Origin: SSSZ01 sp016790965
Lineage (GTDB): Bacteria; Pseudomonadota; Gammaproteobacteria; Burkholderiales; Rhodocyclaceae
NCBI GenBank assembly: GCA_016790965.1
Contig: JAEUNZ010000008.1
Coordinates: 31,919-95,918 of the forward strand
DNA: 64,000 bases
Reading direction: 5' to 3'
Positions 41,582 through 50,197 of the stretch are shown here, in pieces. A program made the translations under genes and the position numbers. The notes beneath the pieces are model-generated. The model was given only the letters and a program-made list of their open reading frames with translations. It had not been told where the DNA came from and did no database searches. How positions within the stretch are numbered: position 1 is the stretch's first letter; each line of letters begins with the position of its first letter.

Positions 41582-41615
41582 AATCACCTGTAAAGTATTG
41601 AATAACAAGGTGATT
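41582..41615. promoter_or_regulatory. Inverted repeat upstream of the HEPN gene
   Basis: AATCACCT (41582-41589) and AGGTGATT (41608-41615), 18 bp apart, AT-rich between. It lies 69-102 bp upstream of the HEPN start in AT-rich, promoter-like DNA and could be an operator; no regulator is adjacent. Confidence 0.35.
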
Positions 41616-41733
41616 ATCCCATGTTGGTTTCCTGGTCAATCGGCAATCATACGGAAAGTGCCGGTGTTTGCTTTGCGGAGACCACCGACAAGGACAGCCA
41701 TTGCTTGGCTACCGCCGCTCCACTTGCCGCCGA

Positions 41734-43548
41734 CTACTTCCCGCGCAAAAAGAACCCATCCAGCTCCGTCATCGACCACGCCAGCCAGGTCGGGCGGCCG
41801 TGGTTGCATTGACCGGCGCGTTCGGTTTCTTCCATTTGCCGCAGCAGGGCGTTCATTTCCGGCAGGGTGAGCTGGCGGCGGGCGCGGACGGCGCCGTGGC
41901 AGGCCATGGTGGCCAGCAGTTCGTTGCGCTGGGCGGTGGCGAGTTGGGTGATGCCATGTTCCCGCAGTTCGGCGATGAGGGAGCGGGCGAGGGCCACCGG
42001 GTCGCCGCCCTGGAGCAGGGCCGGGACGGCGCGTACGCCGAGCTGGCCGGGGCCGAGGGGGGCGATCTGGAAGCCGAGGTCGGCGAGGGCGTCGCCGTGT
42101 TCCTCCGCCGCGGCTACGTCGATGGGGTCGGCGGCGAACACGGCGGGAATGAGGAGGGCCTGGGTGGCCACCTGGCGGCTGTCGAAGGCCGTCTTCAATT
42201 TTTCGTAGAGGATGCGCTCGTGGGCGGCGTGCATGTCGACGAGCACCAGGCCGTCGGCGTTCTGGGCCAGGATGTAGATGCCGTGGAGCTGGGCGAGGGC
42301 GTAGCCGAGGGGGGGCGGGCCATCCTGGGCGGTGGCGGGCAAGGGCAGTGTTTCGGGCGTCGCGCCGGCTGCGGGCATGGCGTCGGCAGCGGCGCGGGCG
42401 AAGGCCAGGTAGGCCGCGGCGGCGGGCTCGGCGACGCCGAGGCTGCCCTGCCGGGGGGGCTGGTAGGGCGTGCTGCCGTAGGCATTGGCTGGCGGGCGGG
42501 CGGCGGGTGCGGCGCCGAAGGATGCTATGGCGGGTGCGGTAGGGGCGGTCGGCGAAGCGCTGGCCGCCGTCGCCGACAGGGTGCGGCTTACGGCGTGATA
42601 GACGAACTGATGCACCGCCCGGGAATCCCGGAAGCGGACCTCGGTCTTGGCCGGGTGCACATTGACGTCCACCAGGGCCGGGTCGATGGTAAGGAAGAGG
42701 CAGACCTGGGGCTGCCGGTGGCCGTGCAGCACGTCCTGGTAGGCTTCGCGCAGGGCATGGGCGAGCACCTTGTCACGCACGAAGCGGCCGTTGACGAAGA
42801 CGTATTGGCCGTCCTTGGCCTCGGAGGCGCGGGTGGGGTCGATGATGAGACCGGCCAGGGCCAGTTGCTCCCCGGCCTGGGCGGCGACTGGACGGGCGGC
42901 GGTGACGAATTCGCGGCCCAGGATGTCGGCGATGCGGCGTTCCTGGTCCGCCGGGGGCAGTTGCAGGCGGGTCGCGCCGTTGTGGCTGAGGCTGAAGGCC
43001 ACGTCCGGGCGGGTGAGGGCGATGCGCTTCACCGCCTCGGCGCAGTGGGCAAATTCGGTGCCTTCGGCCTTGAGGAACTTGCGCCGGGCAGGGGTGTTGA
43101 AATAGAGGTCGTGCATTTCGACGACCGTGCCGGCCATGAGGGCGGCGGGTTCCGGGGTGGCGCCGGTGGTGCCGGCCAGCTTCCAGGCGTGGGCGGCAGC
43201 CCGTTCCCGGCTGGTGAGGCTGAGCCGGGCGACGGAGGCCACCGAGGCCAGTGCCTCGCCGCGAAAGCCGAGGGTACCGACCCGTTCCAGGTCTTCCAGG
43301 GTGGCGATCTTGGAGGTGGCGTGGCGGGTGAGGGCCAGGGCCAGCTCGTCCCGGGCGATGCCGCAGCCGTCGTCGGTGACGCGGATGAGCTTGACGCCGC
43401 CTTCTTCGAGGGCGACCTGGATCACCGTGCTGCCGGCGTCGAGGCTGTTTTCCAGAAGTTCCTTGAGGACCGAGGCCGGCCGCTCGACGACTTCGCCGGC
43501 AGCGATCTGGCTGACCAGCAGGTCGGGAAGCGGACGGATGGCGGGCAT
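41734..43548 (-). CDS. mutL: DNA mismatch repair protein MutL
   Basis: 604 residues. GHKL ATPase: IAAGEVVERPASVLKELLENSLDAG, DDGCGI, RHATSKI, GFRGEALASV. A Pro/Ala-rich linker (about 330-410) precedes the dimerisation domain with ACHGAVRA. It lacks the DQHAxxERxxxE endonuclease motif of non-enteric MutL (it has DMHAAHERILYE), so nicking activity is uncertain. A family A element lies 11 bp upstream of the start. Confidence 0.96.
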   Translation of the reverse strand: MPAIRPLPDLLVSQIAAGEVVERPASVLKELLENSLDAGSTVIQVALEEGGVKLIRVTDDGCGIARDELALALTRHATSKIATLEDLERVGTLGFRGEALASVASVARLSLTSRERAAAHAWKLAGTTGATPEPAALMAGTVVEMHDLYFNTPARRKFLKAEGTEFAHCAEAVKRIALTRPDVAFSLSHNGATRLQLPPADQERRIADILGREFVTAARPVAAQAGEQLALAGLIIDPTRASEAKDGQYVFVNGRFVRDKVLAHALREAYQDVLHGHRQPQVCLFLTIDPALVDVNVHPAKTEVRFRDSRAVHQFVYHAVSRTLSATAASASPTAPTAPAIASFGAAPAARPPANAYGSTPYQPPRQGSLGVAEPAAAAYLAFARAAADAMPAAGATPETLPLPATAQDGPPPLGYALAQLHGIYILAQNADGLVLVDMHAAHERILYEKLKTAFDSRQVATQALLIPAVFAADPIDVAAAEEHGDALADLGFQIAPLGPGQLGVRAVPALLQGGDPVALARSLIAELREHGITQLATAQRNELLATMACHGAVRARRQLTLPEMNALLRQMEETERAGQCNHGRPTWLAWSMTELDGFFLRGK

Positions 43549-43559
43549 GGGGGGATTAT

Positions 43560-43692
43560 CCTAGAAACCGCGGTTGGATGCGCCAGCGGGCGCGCAGCGA
43601 TGCCATCCGAGGAGTGAGCGTTTCGGAGTGGCGCGGAGGTCCGGGGCACAAGGTTTTCCGGGCATGGACAAGCGGTCGACCGAGGTTTTTGG
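43560..43692. mobile_element. Family A MITE-like element, copy 3 (133 bp, internally deleted)
   Basis: Left CCTAGAAACCGCGGTTGGAT, right reversed CCAAAAACCTCGGTCGACC. It shares GCGCCAGCGGGC, GTGGCGCGGAGGTCCGGGGC and ACAAGCGGTCGACCGAGGTTT with the 234-bp copies but lacks about 100 bp of their left interior. Located directly before mutL. Confidence 0.8.
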
Positions 43693-43813
43693 AATTGTGC
43701 CTTGGGGTAGAATGGGGGCTTTCCGGGGGAAGGGGTAGGGCAACACCGCCGCCTCCGGAATGCCATAAGCCTTCGCCCTTCGCCCTTCGCTTCTCCTTCC
43801 CCGCCCGCTCCCT

Positions 43814-44470
43814 ATGGAAATCCTCGCCCAGTTCCTCGATATCGTCCTGCACCTGGACAAGCATCTGGCCCTCCTGGTGCAGCAGTACGGGCTGTGGATC
43901 TACGCCATCCTCTTCATCATCATCTTTTCTGAAACCGGCTTCGTCGTCTTTCCCTTCCTGCCGGGCGACTCGCTCCTGTTCGTGGCCGGCGCGCTGGCGG
44001 CCATCGGTGAGGGCGGCATGGATGTCGGCGTGTTGATGGCGGTTCTCTCGGTGGCGGCCATTGCCGGCAATACGGTCAATTACCAGATAGGCCGCTACGT
44101 GGGGCCCCGGGTTTTCCAGTGGCAGGGGTCGCGGCTCTTCAATCGCGATGCCCTGGTTAAGACCCATGCCTTCTACGAGAAGCACGGCGGCAAGACCCTG
44201 GTGATCTCGCGTTTTCTGCCCCTCTTTCGTACCTTCGCGCCCTTCGTCGCAGGCGTCGGCGAAATGACCTACGCCCGTTTTACGCTGTTCAACGTCATCG
44301 GGGCCGTGAGCTGGGTGGTGTCCCTCTGCCTCCTGGGCTACTGGTTCGGCAATTTCCCCTGGATCAAGAAGAATCTCTCCCTGGTGATCATCGCCATCAT
44401 CGTCTTTTCCCTGGTGCCCATCATCATCGGCTACGTGAAAGGCCGGCAGGCGGCCAAGGCCCATGGCTGA
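43814..44470 (+). CDS. DedA/SNARE-associated family membrane protein
   Basis: 218 residues, 5-6 helices. Contains FPFLPGDSLLFVAGALAA, NYQIGRYVGPRVF, and SRFLPLFRTFAPFVAGVGEM, all DedA signatures. DedA proteins recycle undecaprenyl phosphate or support proton-linked envelope functions. GGGGTAGAATG near 43706 contains a plausible -10. Followed by a lipoprotein gene 36 bp on. Confidence 0.93.
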   Translation: MEILAQFLDIVLHLDKHLALLVQQYGLWIYAILFIIIFSETGFVVFPFLPGDSLLFVAGALAAIGEGGMDVGVLMAVLSVAAIAGNTVNYQIGRYVGPRVFQWQGSRLFNRDALVKTHAFYEKHGGKTLVISRFLPLFRTFAPFVAGVGEMTYARFTLFNVIGAVSWVVSLCLLGYWFGNFPWIKKNLSLVIIAIIVFSLVPIIIGYVKGRQAAKAHG

Positions 44471-44506
44471 ACGGGAAGGGAGCGGCGGGCATTCGGCGGG
44501 GGTCTG

Positions 44507-45208
44507 ATGCGCCTGTTCGTCGTCCTCTTGGCGCTCGTCCTGGCCGGCTGCGCCACCAAGGTGGGGCGCGACGGCCACCGGGAAACCCAGTTCGACGCCA
44601 AGTATCTGGCCAAGAGCGAGATCGACCGCATCGCCGACGCCGGCCGCGACGAAGTTTTTGTGAGCCTGATGCTCCTTGCCGACAAGCTTTACCGCCGCAA
44701 CCCGCGGGAGTGGAAGAAGGCCGGAATGGCCAGCCGCGAGGCTGCTCTGGCGCGCCTGAAGAACCGCTCGGCACCGCCGCCGGAACTTGAAGGGCGCCGG
44801 GAAGGCGCCGCGGCTTTGCTGGCCTTCCGCGAGGATTACGCCGGGGATCGCGTGGCGGCGCTCATGTTCGGCCTGCTGACCATGGCCGACGAAGCGTTTG
44901 AACACAAGGAGGAATACTTCCTTCTCGACAGCCTGGACGAACAAAAGCTCTACAACTTTGCCCGCAATCTGGAAATCGCCGTGTGGAAACTTTCATCGGC
45001 ACGGGACGTCGCCGGGGAGCCCGTGCTGCTGTCCAACGAACTCGATCCCGCCAACCGCAATCTTTCCTTCGAGCGGGAATTCGGCCGCAGCATCGGCCTG
45101 CTGGATTTTCTCTCCCGGGTCATGGCGGACCGCAATGGCCGCACCGTGACGCGCTTCACCCAGTCGGTGGCGACCGCCATCTTCCTCCCCGTGGGGTTTT
45201 TGAAATGA
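44507..45208 (+). CDS. Conserved lipoprotein of unknown function
   Basis: 233 residues. Signal MRLFVVLLALVLAGCA with the lipobox Cys at 15; the mature part is helical and charged (LADKLYRRNPREWKKAG, LLTMADEAFEHKEEYFLLDSLDEQKLYNFARNLEIAVWKL). I do not recognise the family. Coupled to purN by ATGA, between dedA and purN. Confidence 0.85.
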   Translation: MRLFVVLLALVLAGCATKVGRDGHRETQFDAKYLAKSEIDRIADAGRDEVFVSLMLLADKLYRRNPREWKKAGMASREAALARLKNRSAPPPELEGRREGAAALLAFREDYAGDRVAALMFGLLTMADEAFEHKEEYFLLDSLDEQKLYNFARNLEIAVWKLSSARDVAGEPVLLSNELDPANRNLSFEREFGRSIGLLDFLSRVMADRNGRTVTRFTQSVATAIFLPVGFLK

Positions 45209-45861
45209 AACAGATCGTCGTCCTCATCTCGGGCCGGGGCAGCAATATGGAAGCCCTCATCCGCGCCCGCGACCGGGGGGAACTGCCCGGCAGGATCGCT
45301 GCCGTCATCAGCAACCAGCCCCAGGCCGCCGGACTCGAAACCGCCGCCCGGGCCGGTATCGCCACCCACTGTGTCCATCACCGGGACTTTGCCAGCCGCG
45401 GGGAATTCGACCTGGCCCTGGCCGCGTGCGTCGATCGTCACCAGCCCGACCTGGTGGTGCTGGCCGGCTTCATGCGCATCCTGGGCGAAGGCTTCGTGCG
45501 GCGCTACGAGGGGCGCCTGCTCAATATCCATCCCTCGCTCCTGCCGGCCTTCCCGGGCCTACATACCCATCGCCGCGCCCTGGAGGAAGGCGTGCGCGTG
45601 CATGGCTGCACGGTGCATTTCGTCACCCCGGCCCTGGACCACGGGCCCATTGTCATCCAGGCCGCCGTCCCGGTTCTGGACGGAGATGACGAGGATCGCC
45701 TCGCGGCGAGGGTACTGGCCCAGGAACACCGCATCTATCCCCTGGCCGTCCGCTGGTTCGTCGAAGGGCGGCTCGCCTTGGTCGATGGCCGGGCGCGCGT
45801 GGCCGGGGAGCAGGGGGAGACCGCTGCCCTGCTTTCCCCTTCCCTGACTGAGAGTCTGTGA
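45205..45861 (+). CDS. purN: Phosphoribosylglycinamide formyltransferase
   Basis: 218 residues. Uses 10-formyl-THF to formylate GAR. VLISGRGSNMEALI, LAGFMRIL, NIHPSLLPAFPGLHTHRRALE (catalytic Asn-His), GCTVHFVTPALDHGPI (catalytic Asp). The last codons, including TGA, lie in the end of a family B repeat, so the C-terminus may have been altered by it. Confidence 0.96.
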   Translation: MKQIVVLISGRGSNMEALIRARDRGELPGRIAAVISNQPQAAGLETAARAGIATHCVHHRDFASRGEFDLALAACVDRHQPDLVVLAGFMRILGEGFVRRYEGRLLNIHPSLLPAFPGLHTHRRALEEGVRVHGCTVHFVTPALDHGPIVIQAAVPVLDGDDEDRLAARVLAQEHRIYPLAVRWFVEGRLALVDGRARVAGEQGETAALLSPSLTESL

Positions 45862-46011
45862 AAATTTCATTCACCCCCGCTCGTCATGCCCAACCGCGCC
45901 CGCTCGGCGTTGCCCATGCTCGCCCTAGCCCGAGCTATGGCTGTGCTTGGCGCCTTGATCGTGCACACGGGGGCACGCCGCTCGGGCGCGCCCGAAGAAT
46001 TCACAGGTTCC
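45851..46011. repeat. Family B inverted-repeat element, copy 2 (about 160 bp)
   Basis: Begins AGAGTCTGTGAAAATTTCAT; the other end reversed is GGAACCTGTGAATTCTTCGG. The interior matches copy 1 (19256-19391) in inverse orientation over GGGCGCGCCCGAGCGGCGTG and ATCAAGGCGCCAAGCACAGC. It supplies the purN stop codon (CTG TGA). Confidence 0.75.
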
Positions 46012-46073
46012 GAGGTTCGGTGAGCGCGGTGTTTCTTTCCGTTCCACCCCCCTCTCATAGGCCCTGAGATCGA

Positions 46074-47051
46074 ATGCCCGTCGCGTTCCTGGCTGCCTTG
46101 ATCGGTTCTCTTTCCCTCCATGCTGCCGCCCTGTTTCTGCCGGAGGTCGATCTGGCACCGGGGTCGGAGCCTCCGCCCCTGACGGCTGAAATCGTCCCGC
46201 CGCCCAAGCCGGCCGACCAGCCCGCCCCACCGGCGGTGGAAGCTCCTCGCCCCAAGGGGCCCCCGCCCCGCCGGTCGGCCAGACCCGTCACCCAGCCAGG
46301 GGTGGCGGTGCCGGACGCCGTGCAGCGGCCTGGCGCGGAAGCCGCTTCGCCGCCTGCCGCCGAGCCGACGGTCGACTCGACACCTCCGGCCAGCGCCGGT
46401 ACGCCGGAAGTTCCCGTTGCGCCTGTCCTCGCGGCCCGAGGGCGCATCCGCTTCACCGTCTACCGCGGGGAGAGGGGGTTCGAGGTCGGGCGAGCGGAGC
46501 ACGCCTGGGAGTTTTCCGAGGGCCGCTATCGCCTGAGCACCCTGACCGAAACCTCTGGTCTGGCCGCCCTGTTCCGCCCCGTGCGGGTGGAACTGGAGAG
46601 CCGCGGCGCCCTGACCTCCGGAGGGCTGCGGCCCGAACGCTTCGAGACGCGGCGCAACGGCGCGGCGACCCGGGAAAACGCAGCCTTCGACTGGGGCGCC
46701 GGGGAGGTGACCCTGGAGCGGGACGGCCGCCGCCTCCCGGTGGCGGAGGGGGCTCAGGATTTGGCGTCCTTTCCCTATCAGTTCGCCTACCTCGCCGGAC
46801 TGGAAAGGGGCCACGTGCTGGCCGTGGTCAGCGGCCGCAAGGTGGAGCGCTACGCCTTCGACGCCCTGGGTGAAGAGGAGGTGACCGTGCCGGCGGGCAC
46901 TTTCCGGACTCTGCATCTCAAGGTCCAGGGGGAGTCGGTGACCGAACTCTGGTTGGCGCCGGAGCACGGTCTCATTCCGGTGAAGATTCGCCACATCGAC
47001 AAAAAGGGCGACTCCTACGAGGAGCACGCCGTCGAACTGGGAAGCCCATGA
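46074..47051 (+). CDS. DUF3108 family protein
   Basis: 325 residues. An N-terminal hydrophobic segment, a Pro-rich TonB-like linker (PPPKPADQPAPPAVEAPRPKG, about 42-100), then a DUF3108 beta domain (GRIRFTVYRGERGFEVGRAEHAWEF ... YAFDALGEEEVTVPAGTFRTLHLKV). The domain is periplasmic and function unknown. First of three coupled genes with rsmB and mscS (ATGA each). Confidence 0.88.
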   Translation: MPVAFLAALIGSLSLHAAALFLPEVDLAPGSEPPPLTAEIVPPPKPADQPAPPAVEAPRPKGPPPRRSARPVTQPGVAVPDAVQRPGAEAASPPAAEPTVDSTPPASAGTPEVPVAPVLAARGRIRFTVYRGERGFEVGRAEHAWEFSEGRYRLSTLTETSGLAALFRPVRVELESRGALTSGGLRPERFETRRNGAATRENAAFDWGAGEVTLERDGRRLPVAEGAQDLASFPYQFAYLAGLERGHVLAVVSGRKVERYAFDALGEEEVTVPAGTFRTLHLKVQGESVTELWLAPEHGLIPVKIRHIDKKGDSYEEHAVELGSP

Positions 47052-48310
47052 AAGCCCGTTTCACCCCCGCCCTCTTTGCCCACGCCGCAGCGCTCCTCAG
47101 CGAGCTGTTGCGTTTCGAGCACCCCGCCGATGGCGTCGTTTCCCGCTACTTCCGCGAACACCGGCAGCTCGGCCACGCCGACCGCGCCTTTGTCGCCGAG
47201 GCGGTCTTTGCCGTCCTGCGTCGACGTCGCACCCTGGAAGCCCGCTGCAGGGGGGATGTCACCCCCCGCCGCCTCCTGCTTGCCGCTCTGGTGGCGGTCT
47301 TCGGATGGAACCGCCGTCAGCTGGAGCCGGTGCTGCGCTCCTCCGAAGCCGATTGGTTGGGCGAGGCCAAGGCGCTGGACGAGGCCTCACTGCCGGCGGC
47401 CGTGCGGGCCGACCTGCCGGACTGGCTGTACGAGGCCCTGCGGGGCCAGTTCGGCGACGAGGCTACCCAGAACCTGGCGGCGTCGCTCAATCAGCCGGCG
47501 CCCCTGGATCTGCGGGTCAACACCCTGAAGGCGGAGCGCGAAGCGGTTCTCGCCCGCCTGGCCGCCGACGGCCTCGGCGCTCGGCCGGGAGCATTGTCGC
47601 CCTGGGCTGTGCGCCTGGAAGAAAAGCCGGCCCTCGCCCGGCATCCACTCTTTCTGGAAGGGGTGGTCGAAGTCCAGGACGAGGGCAGCCAGCTTCTCGG
47701 CTTTCTGCTCGCGCCGCGGCGAGGAGAGATGGTGGTCGATTTCTGCGCCGGGGCGGGGGGCAAGACCCTGCTTCTGGGCGCCCTCATGAAGAATACGGGA
47801 CGGCTCTACGCCTTCGATGTCTCCGAGCGCCGGCTGGCCAATCTAAAGCCGCGCCTCGCCCGCTCCGGCCTCTCCAACGTGCATCCGGTCCGAATCGAGC
47901 ACGAGCGGGATGCCCGCGTGCGCCGCCTGGCGGGCAAGGTGGATCGCGTGCTGGTCGATGCGCCCTGTTCCGGCCTCGGTACCTTGCGGCGCAATCCCGA
48001 CCTCAAGTGGCGCCAGGATGCGCAGGCAGTGGCGGAGCTGGGGCTCAAACAGGCTGCCATCCTGAAGTCCGCTGCGAGTCTGCTCCGCGCGGGCGGGCGC
48101 CTGGTGTATGCGACTTGTAGCCCGCTTCAGGCGGAAAACGACGCAATCGTCGATGCCTTTCTCCGGGAACACCCGGATTTCCGCCCAGTGGCGGCGGACG
48201 AGATCCTTTCCCGCCAGGGCATAGAACTGCCGGGGGATCGGCTCCGGCTTCTGCCTCAGCTTCATGCCTGTGACGGCTTTTTTGCCGCCGTGCTGGAGAA
48301 GACGCCATGA
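47048..48310 (+). CDS. RsmB/NOP-family RNA m5C methyltransferase
   Basis: 420 residues. A NusB-like N-terminal domain, then PLDLRVNTLKAER, VQDEGSQLLGFLLAPRRGEMVVDFCAGAGGKTLLLG (AdoMet site), VDAPCSGLGTLRRNPDLKW (DAPCSG) and YATCSPLQAEND (catalytic TCS). Methylates a cytosine in rRNA or tRNA; shorter than true RsmB, so the target is not certain. Confidence 0.92.
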   Translation: MKARFTPALFAHAAALLSELLRFEHPADGVVSRYFREHRQLGHADRAFVAEAVFAVLRRRRTLEARCRGDVTPRRLLLAALVAVFGWNRRQLEPVLRSSEADWLGEAKALDEASLPAAVRADLPDWLYEALRGQFGDEATQNLAASLNQPAPLDLRVNTLKAEREAVLARLAADGLGARPGALSPWAVRLEEKPALARHPLFLEGVVEVQDEGSQLLGFLLAPRRGEMVVDFCAGAGGKTLLLGALMKNTGRLYAFDVSERRLANLKPRLARSGLSNVHPVRIEHERDARVRRLAGKVDRVLVDAPCSGLGTLRRNPDLKWRQDAQAVAELGLKQAAILKSAASLLRAGGRLVYATCSPLQAENDAIVDAFLREHPDFRPVAADEILSRQGIELPGDRLRLLPQLHACDGFFAAVLEKTP

Positions 48311-49557
48311 ACGATATGCAAGCCCTGCGCCTTCTGTCGGATTTGTGGGCGGATTTGCGCGATCCGGATTTCATCTGGCAAGTCAGCGCCCTGCTCGTCT
48401 GCCTGGGCATCGCGGGATTCGTCGCCCGGGTCTGGCGGAGCCGCGGGGGGGATCGCCCGCAGGCGCTGCACGCGGCGGGTTCCAGGCTGGCCTTTCCCCT
48501 CACCGCCATGGCCCTGGCCGGGGTGGCCCTGATCGGGCTGCGCGGGGTCATCCACGTCAATCTGCTCAAGGTTGCCGTGCCCCTCCTGGGATCCATGGCC
48601 CTGGTGCGTGGCATTGTCTATGTCCTGCGCCGCAGCTTTCCCGAGGCTGCCTGGCTCGCCGCCTGGGAAAGAGTGCTGGCCTTCCTCATCTGGGGCTGGC
48701 TCGCCCTCTATATTACCGACCTCGCGCCGGGCGTCATCCATGGCCTTGAGCAGGTCAGTTTCTCGGTGGGTCGGACTTCGCTCAATCTGTGGATGATCCT
48801 GCACGGTCTGGTGACGGTCTTCCTCACCGTCGTCGCAGCCCTGTGGATAGGTGGCGTGGTCGAAAGCCGGCTGATGGGACTCGGCGACCTCGACAGCAGC
48901 CTGCGCATCGTCGCGGTAAGGGTGGTGAAGGCGCTCCTGACTGTCTTTGCCCTCCTGCTCAGCCTGACCCTGGTGGGCATAGATATGACGGCCCTCTCGG
49001 TGTTCACCGGGGCGCTGGGCGTCGGTCTCGGCCTCGGGCTCCAGAAGATCGCCAGCAATTATGTGGCGGGCTTCATCATCCTGCTCGACCGCTCGATTCG
49101 CATCGGCAATCCCATCCAGACCGACGCCAACACCGGCGGTGTGGTCACCAAGATCACCACCCGCTACACCGTCCTGCGCAGCGGCGGCGGCACCGAGTTC
49201 ATCGTCCCCAACGAAGTTCTGGTCAGTAACATCGTACAGAACCAGACCTATTCCGACACCCGGCTCCGGCTCTCGACAGTGGTGGGCGTCGCCTACGGCA
49301 GCGACCTCGATCGGGTCAGGGACGTCCTGGTGGGGGTCGCCGCGGCCCATCCCCGCGTCCTGCCCGATCCGGCGCCCGGCGTCGCCCTGCTGCGCTTCGG
49401 CGAAAGCAGCCTGGACCTTGAACTGGGGTTCTGGATAGACGACCCGGAAGAGGGTACGGGGAACATCCGATCGGAAATCAACTTCGCCATCTGGCGGGCC
49501 TTCCGCGATGCAGGAATCGACATTCCCTTCCCCCAGAGAGAAGTGCGCCTAGTGTAA
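48307..49557 (+). CDS. MscS-family mechanosensitive channel
   Basis: 416 residues. Five or six helices, then the MscS pore helix and beta domain: TGALGVGLGLGLQKIASNYVAGFIILLDRSIRIGNPI (TM3-like Gly/Ala pattern), TKITTRYTVLRSGGGTEFIVPNEVLVS and the C-terminal GFWIDDPEEGTG. Opens on membrane tension. Last gene of the operon; a strong hairpin follows. Confidence 0.92.
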   Translation: MNDMQALRLLSDLWADLRDPDFIWQVSALLVCLGIAGFVARVWRSRGGDRPQALHAAGSRLAFPLTAMALAGVALIGLRGVIHVNLLKVAVPLLGSMALVRGIVYVLRRSFPEAAWLAAWERVLAFLIWGWLALYITDLAPGVIHGLEQVSFSVGRTSLNLWMILHGLVTVFLTVVAALWIGGVVESRLMGLGDLDSSLRIVAVRVVKALLTVFALLLSLTLVGIDMTALSVFTGALGVGLGLGLQKIASNYVAGFIILLDRSIRIGNPIQTDANTGGVVTKITTRYTVLRSGGGTEFIVPNEVLVSNIVQNQTYSDTRLRLSTVVGVAYGSDLDRVRDVLVGVAAAHPRVLPDPAPGVALLRFGESSLDLELGFWIDDPEEGTGNIRSEINFAIWRAFRDAGIDIPFPQREVRLV

Positions 49558-49600
49558 TAGGGAGCGTTCATCCCGGTTCGGCTGGCGCGTCGATAAAATT

Positions 49601-49630
49601 GAAGAACCCATCCCGTGGGATGGGTTCTTC
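49601..49630. terminator. Hairpin terminator after mscS
   Basis: Perfect 14-bp arms GAAGAACCCATCCC / GGGATGGGTTCTTC around GT. The U-tract is short (TTCTTC within the stem), so it may be a moderate terminator or an mRNA 3'-end protector. Confidence 0.65.
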
Positions 49631-49665
49631 CCAAGAGGCTGCCGGTTTCTTCCGGCGGGAGGGCG

Positions 49666-49866
49666 TCAATGGCCGTTCAGGATGCCCTTCAGGAACGCGG
49701 CGTCGGCCTTCTCCCGGCGTTGTTTGGCAAGATGCCTTCTTCCGTGGGCGATGCGGGCTTCTATGCCCTCCGGGCGATAGCTGCGTTCGCCGGGCCGGGT
49801 AGGAGTGCGGCGTTGCACGGTGCCGGCCTCAGAACCACGGACACTGCCGAGCGGCAGCACACTCAC
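49666..49866 (-). CDS. Possible small basic ORF, perhaps a fragment
   Basis: 66 residues from GTG, ending EARIAHGRRHLAKQRREKADAAFLKGILNGH, which looks like a genuine basic helical C-terminus. It overlaps the 57-residue frame upstream in another phase. A single frameshift would join the two into one protein of about 110 residues, so it may be the second half of a broken gene. No homologue recognised. Confidence 0.3.
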   Translation of the reverse strand: MSVLPLGSVRGSEAGTVQRRTPTRPGERSYRPEGIEARIAHGRRHLAKQRREKADAAFLKGILNGH

Positions 49867-50002
49867 TGTCTCTTTCCGGCCGCCCTCTGCCGACCCATTC
49901 GGGCGAAATCGCCGTTGCCTGCCGCCCGCGCGCTGCGGCTGGAAGCAGGATGCGCCAGGCTTGGGCGGCGACGAACTCAGGTTGGTTCGGTTTGTTTGTC
50001 AT
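49829..50002 (-). CDS. Possible small ORF with strong ribosome site
   Basis: 57 residues beginning MTNKPNQPEFVAAQAWRILLP. AAGGAG stands six bases before the ATG, an unusually good site for a spurious frame. The C-terminal half loses protein-like character, consistent with a frameshift relative to the ORF at 49666-49866. Function unknown. Confidence 0.35.
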   Translation of the reverse strand: MTNKPNQPEFVAAQAWRILLPAAARGRQATAISPEWVGRGRPERDSECAAARQCPWF

Positions 50003-50130
50003 CGTTGTCTCCTTGTGGGTGAATGACCCGGAAACTCTATCGACCCCCTCATGCCGGGTCTGTCCCTCTTGCTGGGGTCTTCTGTAACGGCAGACGGCGA
50101 TTCGGTTTCCAATTGAAACCGCCGGGCAAA

Positions 50131-50151
50131 AAAAACCCCGCCGAAGCGGGG
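50131..50151 (-). terminator. Intrinsic terminator of the small-ORF operon
   Basis: CCCCGC-CGAA-GCGGGG (50136-50151) with an A-run on the left, i.e. a U-tract on the minus-strand transcript. Ends the transcript of the small membrane protein. Confidence 0.85.
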
Positions 50152-50197
50152 TAACAGGGAGGTCTCGAAAGGGGGATTTCGAGAGGAGGGTAATGGT

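Noticed and set aside
41668..43617. 649-residue open frame antisense to mutL
   Set aside because: Gly/Val/Glu-rich shadow of mutL with no ribosome site or domain.
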